Assembly (NCBI GenBank): GCA_016210375.1
Contig: JACQUH010000124.1
Location: forward strand, 1-6,330
DNA length: 6,330 nucleotides
Direction: 5' to 3'
DNA from: Chloroflexota bacterium
GTDB taxonomy: Bacteria; Chloroflexota; Dehalococcoidia; Lucifugimonadales; JACPCL1
Shown here: piece by piece, positions 1 to 4,656 of the stretch
Position numbering within the stretch: the stretch's first letter is position 1
Layout: each line of letters begins with the position of its first letter
Notes under the pieces: model-generated
Databases searched by the model: none
What the model saw: the letters and a program-made list of their open reading frames with translations, nothing else
What the model was told of the DNA's origin: nothing
Position numbers and translations under genes: made by a program

Positions 1-1
1 C

Positions 2-790
2 GGCGTGCCCGTCCTGCTGGCGGGCCACGTCACCAAGGACGGCAGCGTCGCCGGCCCCCGCGCCCTGGAGCACATGGTGGACGTGGTGCTCTCTCTGGAG
101 GGCGATACCCTCAGCCCTTATCGCCTGCTGCGGGGCGTCAAGAACCGCTTCGGCTCCACCAACGAGGTGGGCGTCTTCCAGATGGGCGGCGCGGGCCTGG
201 AGGAAGTCGCCGAGCCGTCCCTGCTGTTCCTTTCGGGCGACCGCCAGGGGGTGGCCGGCTCCGTGGTCACAGCGGCGATGGAGGGGACGCGCCCCATCCT
301 GGCCGAGGTGCAGGCGCTGACAACCCACACCGTGTTCCCGCAGCCCCGGCGCACCGGGACGGGCGTGGACTTTGGACGGCTTCTGCTGATAACGGCGGTG
401 CTGAGCAAGCGGCTGGGCTACGCCCTTTCCGACCAGGACGTCATCGTGAACGTGGCCGGCGGGTTGCGATTGGAGGAGCCTGCCGCCGACCTGGCCATGG
501 CCCTGGCGCTGGCCTCCAGCGCGCGAAACGCGCCTATTGACCCCTGGACTATGGCTATCGGCGAGGTCGGCCTGGGCGGCGAGATACGCGCCGTCCCGCA
601 GCTTGCCCGCCGACTGGCCGAAGCCGCCCGCCTGGGCTTCCAGCGAGCGGTCATTCCGGCGTCGCAGCGAGACGACGCGGGCGGCGTCGCGATTGAGGCT
701 GCCGGCGTCCGCAGCTTGGCAGAAGCCGTGCGAGCGGCCCTATCCAGATCGCCATCCCGGGGCGCAGCAACAGAATCAGGCTCCCCGTAG
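2..790 (+). CDS. radA: DNA repair protein RadA/Sms, C-terminal part (5' end outside window)
   Basis: RadA is a RecA-like ATPase that promotes branch migration and processing of recombination intermediates. The visible 262 codons begin just after the expected Walker B region (VPVLLAGHVTKDGSVAGP) and include the RadA-specific KNRFG motif (bases 140-154), followed by NEVGVFQM. The second half is the Lon-protease-like domain typical of RadA, with DVIVNVAGGLRLEEPAADLA at about 439-498. In RadA this domain is non-proteolytic, and the Lon-type serine context is indeed absent here (EPAAD). The family is usually about 450 residues, so roughly 190-210 N-terminal residues (zinc finger, Walker A) lie upstream of the window. 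A GTG at base 5 is internal, not the start. The frame ends in TAG at 788-790, and a 12-bp-stem hairpin follows 18 bases later. Identification is seen directly from motifs and is secure. Confidence 0.96.
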   Translation, partial: GVPVLLAGHVTKDGSVAGPRALEHMVDVVLSLEGDTLSPYRLLRGVKNRFGSTNEVGVFQMGGAGLEEVAEPSLLFLSGDRQGVAGSVVTAAMEGTRPILAEVQALTTHTVFPQPRRTGTGVDFGRLLLITAVLSKRLGYALSDQDVIVNVAGGLRLEEPAADLAMALALASSARNAPIDPWTMAIGEVGLGGEIRAVPQLARRLAEAARLGFQRAVIPASQRDDAGGVAIEAAGVRSLAEAVRAALSRSPSRGAATESGSP

Positions 791-808
791 GCGATACCGG
801 TGCGATCT

Positions 809-837
809 GTTGGGGCGACTGGGCGAGTCGCCCCAAC
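809..837. repeat. Perfect hairpin just after radA (12-bp arms, 5-nt loop)
   Basis: GTTGGGGCGACT (809-820) and AGTCGCCCCAAC (826-837) are exact reverse complements around the loop GGGCG. The core GGGGCGAC/GTCGCCCC is the same as in the palindrome at 3440-3468, so it looks like a diverged member of the same dispersed palindromic family. It could weaken readthrough from radA, but no T-rich run follows, so it is not a standard intrinsic terminator. Confidence 0.7.
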
Positions 838-870
838 GTTGGTCTACGGTCTACTATCGTGCCCAATGTG

Positions 871-879
871 TGGTATACT
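871..879 (+). promoter_or_regulatory. Possible extended -10 promoter upstream of the RRM gene
   Basis: TGGTATACT contains a TG one base upstream of TATACT, the pattern of an extended -10 element. No convincing -35 box lies 16-18 bases upstream. If used, it would give the RRM gene a leader of more than 300 bases. The rest of 838-1167 shows no believable gene: the small open frames there have no good ribosome binding site and resemble no known family. A weaker alternative is TTGGTG (994-999) with TATTTG (1017-1022). Confidence 0.3.
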
Positions 880-1167
880 GCGGGTTCTGGCAGTGTTTCG
901 TCTCCCACGCGCGAATTCTTCCCTGCTTCCTACCGCCTCCTTGGGCCCCTGGGTTCCAGCGAGATGTCTAGGCACTCTGAAGCATCCTCGGTATTGGTGA
1001 CTCGACCCTCGCCAACTATTTGTGGAAAGGAGTTCACCAACGCCTTACGAAAACAAGACCTAGCGATTGATGTCGCCAGCAGAACGCTGCCGTCACCATG
1101 AGCAGAAAACCTATCTGGCCGTTGAGGAAAAGGCGTACAGCCCCTGTCCAGTGGCCAGGCAACAAAA

Positions 1168-1184
1168 TGCGGCGACAAGCCGCA
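1168..1184 (+). promoter_or_regulatory. Small stem-loop next to the RRM gene ribosome binding site
   Basis: TGCGGC (1168-1173) and GCCGCA (1179-1184) form a perfect 6-bp stem with loop GACAA, ending 7 bases before the AAGGAG (1192-1197) that serves the RRM gene. The A-rich linker ACAACAAC leaves the ribosome binding site open. A further weak pairing, CTGGCC (1115-1120) with GGCCAG (1153-1158), could extend leader structure. A role in translation or mRNA stability is only an inference. Confidence 0.4.
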
Positions 1185-1202
1185 CAACAACAAGGAGCGA
1201 TC

Positions 1203-1559
1203 ATGAGAATCTATGTGGGGAACTTCGCGTACGAAGTGACCGACCAAGAACTGCGCAAGGCCTTTGAGGCCCATGGCACAGTGAGCGAGGTTACCCTTAT
1301 ACGTGACCGGGATACCGACCGACCCAAGGGGTTTGGGTTTGTGGAGATGCCTGCCGCGTCCGAAGCGCAGGCGGCTATTTCCGCACTGAACGGCAAAGAA
1401 ATCCACGGGCGTGCCATTACCGTGAACGAGGCTAGGCCCAGGGTGGCGTCGGGCGGGTTCGGCGGTAGGTCCTCAGGTGGCGGTGGTTACGGGAGTGGTG
1501 GGTACGGCGGTGGCGGGCGGGATGACAGCAGAGGTGGTGGACGCGGCCCCCGCTATTAA
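1203..1559 (+). CDS. RRM-type RNA-binding protein with glycine-rich tail
   Basis: This 118-residue protein has a single RNA recognition motif followed by a glycine-rich tail, the architecture of bacterial Rbp proteins related to plant and cyanobacterial cold-inducible RNA-binding proteins. RNP2 is IYVGNF (residues 3-8) and RNP1 is KGFGFVEM (42-49); the aromatic residues that stack on RNA (Y4, F44, F46) are all present. Residues from about 83 to 118 are Gly/Ser/Tyr/Arg-rich (GGGGYGSGGYGGGGRDDSRG), an RGG-like flexible region. The ATG at 1203 is chosen because AAGGAG (1192-1197) lies 5 bases upstream and the RRM fold begins at residue 2; an in-frame ATG at 1098 would only add a basic extension without homology. 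The gene stands alone, with a long leader and a strong terminator. Cold or stress regulation is known for relatives but not demonstrated by the sequence. Confidence 0.93.
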   Translation: MRIYVGNFAYEVTDQELRKAFEAHGTVSEVTLIRDRDTDRPKGFGFVEMPAASEAQAAISALNGKEIHGRAITVNEARPRVASGGFGGRSSGGGGYGSGGYGGGGRDDSRGGGRGPRY

Positions 1560-1588
1560 GGGGTCCCGTTCCTGAGATAGACCACGAG

Positions 1589-1630
1589 AGAAGATGCCTG
1601 GCTTTGAAAAGCCAGGCATCTTCTTTGTTC
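1589..1630 (+). terminator. Intrinsic terminator after the RRM gene
   Basis: AGAAGATGCCTGGCTTT (1589-1605) pairs perfectly with AAAGCCAGGCATCTTCT (1608-1624) and is followed by TTGTTC, so the 3' side reads TCTTCTTTGTTC. This is a 17-bp inverted repeat with a T-rich tail, 29 bases after the RRM stop codon. The A-rich flank on the other side means it could also stop transcription arriving from the minus-strand gene. Confidence 0.9.
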
Positions 1631-1730
1631 ACCGGGCCATGGCAATGTATGTGGCACTGTGGCGCTGCAATGGCTGGCGCTCAGACCTTCGCCGAGGCCG
1701 TCCGCGCCGCCCCGCCTCGCGTCACAAAGG

Positions 1731-1794
1731 CCTCCGCCGCGCCAGACGTGGATTATCCGTAAGGCGGAGGGTGCAAGGGACCGAGGTTCCTTGC
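1731..1794. repeat. Two inverted repeats between the RRM terminator and the DinB-like gene
   Basis: CCTCCGCC (1731-1738) pairs with GGCGGAGG (1763-1770). Next to it, GCAAGGGACC (1773-1782) pairs with GGTTCCTTGC (1785-1794) with one G-U wobble. The second hairpin lies 16 bases beyond the stop of the minus-strand DinB-like gene and could act in its 3' end formation, although no T-run follows on that strand. Nothing else recognisable lies in 1631-1810. Confidence 0.4.
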
Positions 1795-1810
1795 CGGGGG
1801 CCCGGGGGTG

Positions 1811-2266
1811 TCAAGCGCTCAAGGCGCGCTCAATATCGTCCAGGTGCTCTTTACGGTGGTCCGCGCGCGATAGGTTAAAGGGGACTCCCATCGCCTGGAC
1901 CTTCGCCAGCATCTCATCGCTCAGCGCTTCCACCTTTCCGTCTGCTTCCTCAGCGAGCCGGAGGGCAAGCTGTGCAGCATCACGCGGAGGAAGCGTCAGA
2001 CAGAGGGGTTTGGTCGAGTCGTTTACCCAATTGACGTCTTCTCTTGTCTCGTAGTCGGGGGCTGAGGGCTCAACGCCGCGTCCCCACCTGTCCAGCCAGA
2101 AAACCGCTCGCGCATCCCAAAAGCCGATGTGGGCGAGCACCGCGGCCACCGTCCAACCGGCGGGCATGGGCCGCCTCAAGTCCTCATCGGTCAACCGCGT
2201 GACCAGCGATGCCAGGCGCTGGCGCTCGGCGTCATTCTCTGCCACGTGAGTCCGGCCCTCTGACAT
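1811..2266 (-). CDS. DinB-like (DinB_2 / maleylpyruvate isomerase N-terminal type) metal-binding protein
   Basis: This 151-residue protein matches the DinB/YfiT-like four-helix-bundle superfamily, whose members bind a metal through three histidines and often act as thiol-dependent transferases or isomerases. The signature is PAGWTVAAVLAHIGFWDAR, with H46 as the first ligand, and DHRKEHLDDIE near the C-terminus, with H137 and H141 as the HxxxH pair. All three ligands are present and the length is normal for a single-domain member. The ATG at 2266-2264 is preferred because GGAGGAG ends a few bases upstream of it; an ATG four codons earlier has a weaker site. A longer frame reaching 2395 is excluded, because its start falls on the -35 box of the gene's own promoter. 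The substrate is unknown. It is a single-gene unit, divergent from the repeat region and peroxiredoxin. Confidence 0.82.
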   Translation of the reverse strand: MSEGRTHVAENDAERQRLASLVTRLTDEDLRRPMPAGWTVAAVLAHIGFWDARAVFWLDRWGRGVEPSAPDYETREDVNWVNDSTKPLCLTLPPRDAAQLALRLAEEADGKVEALSDEMLAKVQAMGVPFNLSRADHRKEHLDDIERALSA

Positions 2267-2367
2267 ACGCTCCTCCATCGCGATCGCCCCTGATAGTCCC
2301 CGGCTTGACCCTATGATGGCGACCACTCTGCCTTGAACGCTCTCGCCTGGCCTCCGACACTGGGGCG

Positions 2368-2395
2368 ATTGTAGCTTCTGGAACCGCCTTGTCAA
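2368..2395 (-). promoter_or_regulatory. Sigma70-type promoter for the DinB-like gene
   Basis: On the minus strand TTGACA (2395-2390, perfect consensus) is followed after 16 bases by TACAAT (2373-2368, five of six). Transcription would start near 2361, giving a leader of about 95 bases before the ATG at 2266. This rules out the upstream in-frame start at 2395. Confidence 0.75.
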
Positions 2396-2476
2396 GGGCG
2401 CATGGCTGTCCCATTTGCTTTGGCGTGCTCTGCATCCCCCGGACTGATGGTCATGTACAAATAGCCGATTGGGTTC

Positions 2477-2521
2477 TGACCTAACCCCCTCTGGCTCCTC
2501 CTTCCCGCACGGGAAGGGGAA
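2477..2521 (+). repeat. Dispersed repeat unit, copy A
   Basis: The unit begins TGACCTAACCCCCTCTGG and ends in a hairpin, CCTTCCCG (2500-2507) with CGGGAAGG (2510-2517). The same layout recurs as a direct copy at 3338-3383 (TGACCTAACCCTCTTTGG, then hairpin) and as an inverted, more diverged copy at 2583-2628. It is non-coding and resembles short palindromic dispersed repeats of intergenic DNA. Confidence 0.65.
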
Positions 2522-2533
2522 GAAGAAACAGTT

Positions 2534-2572
2534 GAAACGGTGTGATGCGGCAGAGCCGCATCACACCGTTTC
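2534..2572. repeat. 18-bp perfect hairpin in the centre of the repeat cluster
   Basis: GAAACGGTGTGATGCGGC (2534-2551) and GCCGCATCACACCGTTTC (2555-2572) are exact reverse complements with a 3-base loop AGA. Because of the symmetry, both strands carry short open frames reading KRCDAA.PHHTVS, which are artefacts. The hairpin is flanked by oppositely oriented copies of the repeat unit. It lacks a T-tract; function unknown. Confidence 0.8.
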
Positions 2573-2582
2573 TCCAAATCCT

Positions 2583-2628
2583 AGGTCCCCTCTCCGTTGC
2601 GGAGAGGGGAACCACAGGGGGAGAGGTC
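2583..2628 (-). repeat. Dispersed repeat unit, inverted copy
   Basis: Read on the minus strand this begins GACCTCTCCCCCTGTGG and then forms a hairpin, the 10-bp stem CCCCTCTCCG (2587-2596) with CGGAGAGGGG (2600-2609). This parallels copy A in the opposite orientation, so 2477-2628 is a symmetrical composite. The stretch 2629-2759 holds nothing else I can recognise. Confidence 0.55.
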
Positions 2629-2759
2629 GGAACCACGGCAGCCCAAGTATTTGGTCAATGACCATCAGGGGGCGGCGCCAATGGGAATTCTGAGATAGTT
2701 TCTTAGTGGCAGGGGATGGTACCACCACACAAAGCAACAGAACCAACTTGGCTGCCCCG

Positions 2760-2788
2760 TTGCCTATCCCGCCTATCGTTGCGATAAT
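2760..2788 (+). promoter_or_regulatory. Sigma70-type promoter for the peroxiredoxin gene
   Basis: TTGCCT (2760-2765, four of six) and GATAAT (2783-2788, five of six) are separated by exactly 17 bases. Transcription would start near 2795, about 40 bases before the ATG at 2837. CCTAT/ATAGG motifs overlap the spacer, the -10 box and the start-site region and could be operator sites (2763-2767, 2772-2776, 2787-2791, 2813-2820). Confidence 0.65.
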
Positions 2789-2836
2789 AGGCCACCCCAT
2801 CCTCACAAGTTACCTATAGGCCAGGAGGAGGCTTTC

Positions 2837-3304
2837 ATGCCATTGCTACAGGTTGGAGACCCAGCGCCCGATGTGGGCTTCACCGGTGCGGACCGCAAGG
2901 AGTACAAGCTGAGGGAGTACGCCGGGAAGCAGAACGTGGTGGTGGCGTTCTACGCCCGGGCCTTCACTGGCGGCTGAGAGCGGGAGCTGCGGAAGTTCCA
3001 GAGCTTGCTCTCGGAGTTTCAGCAGCGAGACACCCAGGTCCTGGGTGCCAGCACCGACGCCGCCGCCCCGCAGCAGGCCTTCGCCGAGCATTGCGGCGTT
3101 GCCTTCCCCCTGGTGGCCGACTTTCCGGCCTTCGCCGCGGCCAAGGCTTTCGGCGTGTTCAACGAAGACCGCCTCTCGGACCGGCGCATCACCTTCGTCA
3201 TTGACAAAGAGGGGGTCATCCGCCACGTTGTGGACGATCGCCCGAACACGGAGATCCACGCCACGGAGTCCCTGGAGGCGATCAAGAAGCTGAGCGGCGG
3301 GTAG
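2837..3304 (+). CDS. Peroxiredoxin (AhpC/TSA, PrxQ/BCP-like) with predicted selenocysteine at codon 47 (in-frame TGA)
   Basis: Predicted thiol peroxidase that reduces peroxides through a selenocysteine. The frame runs from ATG 2837, placed 5 bases after a strong AGGAGGAGG, to TAG 3302-3304 (155 residues), interrupted only by TGA at 2975-2977. Before it is a normal peroxiredoxin N-terminus (VGDPAPDVGFTG, then VVVAFYARAFTGG); after it come ERELRKFQ, FAEHCGVAFPLVAD, KAFGVFNE and DRRITFVIDKEGVIRHVV. The TGA occupies the peroxidatic Cys position of the family motif PxxxTxxC, with T44 in place but the proline replaced by A40. An Arg in DRRITFVID matches the conserved active-site Arg. C86 is the only cysteine and may be the resolving residue. 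A SECIS-like hairpin follows the TGA. Known relatives such as PrxU use Sec here. The alternative is a nonsense mutation or a sequencing error, which the exact position makes unlikely. Automatic calling would give a 99-residue fragment from a TTG at 3005. Confidence 0.88.
2975..3013 (+). promoter_or_regulatory. Sec codon (TGA 2975-2977) with candidate bacterial SECIS stem-loop
   Basis: CGGGAGC (2981-2987) pairs with GCTCTCG (3007-3013) over 7 bp (one G-U), starting 3 bases after the TGA. Inside, GC (2989-2990) can pair with GC (3003-3004), and GGA (2991-2993) with TCC (2997-2999), leaving apical loop AGT (2994-2996) and an unpaired T2988 on the 5' side. There are 16 bases between the TGA and the apical loop, and a G is the second loop base; this fits the loose rules for bacterial SECIS elements read by SelB. 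A competing outer stem, GAGAGC (2976-2981) with GCTCTC (3007-3012), is also possible. Folding was done by eye. Confidence 0.6.
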
Positions 3305-3311
3305 AGTCCCT

Positions 3312-3324
3312 TCGTAGGGGCGAC
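3312..3324 (+). repeat. Half copy of the GTAGGGGCGAC palindrome
   Basis: TCGTAGGGGCGAC occurs just after the peroxiredoxin stop codon, but the matching right arm is missing. It matches the left arm of the complete palindromes at 3385-3415 and 3440-3468, so it looks like a truncated member of that family. Confidence 0.45.
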
Positions 3325-3337
3325 GCATGCAGCGCTG

Positions 3338-3383
3338 TGACCTAACCCTCTTTGGTCCCCCTTCCCGCATCGGGAAGGGGGAA
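3338..3383 (+). repeat. Dispersed repeat unit, copy B
   Basis: A direct copy of the unit at 2477-2521: TGACCTAACCCTCTTTGG, then a perfect 11-bp hairpin CCCCCTTCCCG (3357-3367) with CGGGAAGGGGG (3371-3381) and loop CAT. Copies A and B flank the peroxiredoxin gene in the same orientation. Confidence 0.65.
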
Positions 3384-3384
3384 A

Positions 3385-3415
3385 TCGTAGGGGCGCAAGG
3401 CTTGCGCCCCTACGA
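3385..3415. repeat. Palindromic repeat with GTAGGGGCG arms
   Basis: TCGTAGGGGCGCAAG (3385-3399) and CTTGCGCCCCTACGA (3401-3415) are exact reverse complements around a single G. It abuts copy B of the other repeat unit, making a stack of hairpins between the peroxiredoxin and chrA. Confidence 0.75.
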
Positions 3416-3439
3416 CGCCGGCATCTATATGCTGTAGCT

Positions 3440-3468
3440 GTAGGGGCGACCCGCTGGGTCGCCCCTAC
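3440..3468. repeat. Palindromic repeat GTAGGGGCGACCC / GGGTCGCCCCTAC
   Basis: The 13-bp arms (3440-3452 and 3456-3468) are perfect reverse complements with loop GCT. It ends 12 bases before the AGGAGG of chrA, so in an mRNA started upstream this hairpin would sit next to the ribosome binding site. It shares its core with 3312-3324, 3385-3415 and 809-837. Confidence 0.75.
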
Positions 3469-3480
3469 GAAACACGTATC

Positions 3481-3486
3481 AGGAGG
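3481..3486 (+). promoter_or_regulatory. Ribosome binding site of chrA with odd spacing
   Basis: AGGAGG is a full Shine-Dalgarno core, but the only canonical in-frame start nearby (TTG 3487) follows with no gap. A start at normal distance would be ATC at 3493, a very rare initiation codon. A changed ATG (to ATC) or a sequence error would explain the arrangement. Confidence 0.6.
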
Positions 3487-4656
3487 TTGGCTATCGTCTC
3501 AGACGCCGACAGCACGGGGCACTTGAGAGAGGTGGCTGGCCTCTTTTTGAAGCTGGGCATTATCGGATTTGGCGGGCCGGCAGCCCATATTGCTATGATG
3601 CGGGACGAGGTGGTGCGACGGCGGGGGTGGCTTGGCGACCAGGACTTCCTGGACATGGTAGGGGCCACCAACCTCATACCAGGCCCCAACTCCACGGAGA
3701 TGGCCATCCACCTGGGCAAACGCCGCGCTGGATGGCCTGGCCTCATCCTTGGAGGGGCGCTGTTTATCCTGCCCGCCATGCTCATCGTGCTGGCCGTGGC
3801 GATGGCCTACGTCCGCTACGGCACAATGGCGCAAGCGCAGTGGCTCCTGTACGGGATCAAGCCCGTCATCATCGCCATCATCCTCCAGGCGCTGTGGGCC
3901 TTGGGACGGCGAGCTGCCCGGACGCCGCTCCTGGTGGGGGCCGGCGTTGGTGCGCTGGCGCTGTACCTCCTGGGAGTCAACGAGGTGCTGCTGGTCTTCG
4001 CCGGGGGCGGCGTCATGGCGCTGGTCCATGGCGGCAAGCGCCTGGCGAAGCGGGGCGCCGCTGGCTTGGCGCTGCTCCCCCTGGGCGGCCTCTCGCTGGG
4101 AACGCTCCCCGTGGGAGCGGCCCCGTACAGCCTGCTGACGCTTTTCCTGAACTTTCTGAAGATCGGCTCCGTGCTGTACGGCAGTGGGTACGTGCTGCTG
4201 GCCTTCCTGCGGGGCGACTTCGTGGACCGCCTGGGCTGGCTCACGGAGCAGCAGCTTTTGGACGCCATCGCCGTGGGCCAGTTCACGCCCGGGCCGGTGC
4301 TGACCACCGCCACTTTCGTGGGGTACGTGGTGGGTGGGCTGCCCGCGGCGGTGCTGGCGACGGTGGGCATCTTCCTGCCGGCCTTTGTGTTTGTGTCTTT
4401 CCTCAGCCGGATCCTGCCCCTGGTGCGGCGCTCGCCCCTGGCTGCCGCTGCGCTGGATGGCGTCAACGTCGTCTCGCTGGCGCTCATGGGCGGCGTGGCA
4501 TTGCAGCTAGGGCGCGCCTCCATCGTAGACCCCTTCACGATTGTCCTTGCTCTTGTGGCGCTGGCCGTGGTGTTCCGAACGCGGGTCAACTCGGTGTGGG
4601 TGGTGGCAGGCGGAGGGGTGCTGGGGCTGGGTTACGGGTGGATGGTGGGCGGCTAG
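3487..4656 (+). CDS. chrA: Chromate transporter family protein ChrA (two-domain, long-chain CHR)
   Basis: Inner-membrane transporter of the CHR superfamily, whose studied members export chromate by a proton-linked mechanism. At about 389 residues it is the usual two-domain form. The first half carries LGIIGFGGPAAH (residues 23-34), DEVVRRRGWL and NLIPGPNSTEMAIHLG (62-77). The second half repeats the pattern with LKIGSVLYGSGYVLLAFL (from 224), LDAIAVGQFTPGP (268-270 are PGP) and TTATFVGYVVGG. Many hydrophobic segments are visible in both halves. The start is uncertain: TTG 3487 directly abuts AGGAGG (3481-3486), too close for normal initiation. With usual spacing the codon at 3493 is ATC, and the next in-frame TTG is 3523. 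The N-terminal signature at residue 23 is intact under all of these. The stop overlaps the stop of the convergent gene. Chromate as the true substrate is inferred from family membership. Confidence 0.93.
   Translation: MAIVSDADSTGHLREVAGLFLKLGIIGFGGPAAHIAMMRDEVVRRRGWLGDQDFLDMVGATNLIPGPNSTEMAIHLGKRRAGWPGLILGGALFILPAMLIVLAVAMAYVRYGTMAQAQWLLYGIKPVIIAIILQALWALGRRAARTPLLVGAGVGALALYLLGVNEVLLVFAGGGVMALVHGGKRLAKRGAAGLALLPLGGLSLGTLPVGAAPYSLLTLFLNFLKIGSVLYGSGYVLLAFLRGDFVDRLGWLTEQQLLDAIAVGQFTPGPVLTTATFVGYVVGGLPAAVLATVGIFLPAFVFVSFLSRILPLVRRSPLAAAALDGVNVVSLALMGGVALQLGRASIVDPFTIVLALVALAVVFRTRVNSVWVVAGGGVLGLGYGWMVGG

Noticed and set aside
838..1100. tRNA or other known structured RNA in the region before the RRM gene
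   Set aside because: No T-loop GGTTCGAATCC-like sequence or cloverleaf pairing and no recognisable riboswitch core was found by eye.
1098..1202. 35-residue N-terminal extension of the RRM protein from ATG 1098
   Set aside because: No good ribosome binding site precedes it, the extension is not RRM-like, and AAGGAG lies in front of ATG 1203.
2267..2395. Longer N-terminus of the DinB-like protein starting at 2395
   Set aside because: The candidate start overlaps the -35 box of a strong minus-strand promoter, the extension has no family resemblance, and ATG 2266 has GGAGGAG upstream.
2392..2806. Several small open frames on both strands in the repeat region
   Set aside because: They are produced by GC-rich palindromes; the near-identical KRCDAA.PHHTVS peptides on both strands come from the same 18-bp hairpin.
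3005..3304. Stand-alone 99-residue protein starting at TTG 3005
   Set aside because: It is the C-terminal two-thirds of the peroxiredoxin; homology continues upstream in the same frame through the TGA to ATG 2837, and TTG 3005 has no suitable ribosome binding site.
3402..3431. Promoter for chrA (TTGCGC, 18 bases, TATATG)
   Set aside because: Only three and four consensus matches, and the -35 lies inside a palindromic repeat arm; too weak to list as a feature.
2477..3470. CRISPR array
   Set aside because: Repeats are few, palindromic, irregularly spaced and partly inverted; there are no regular spacers or cas genes.
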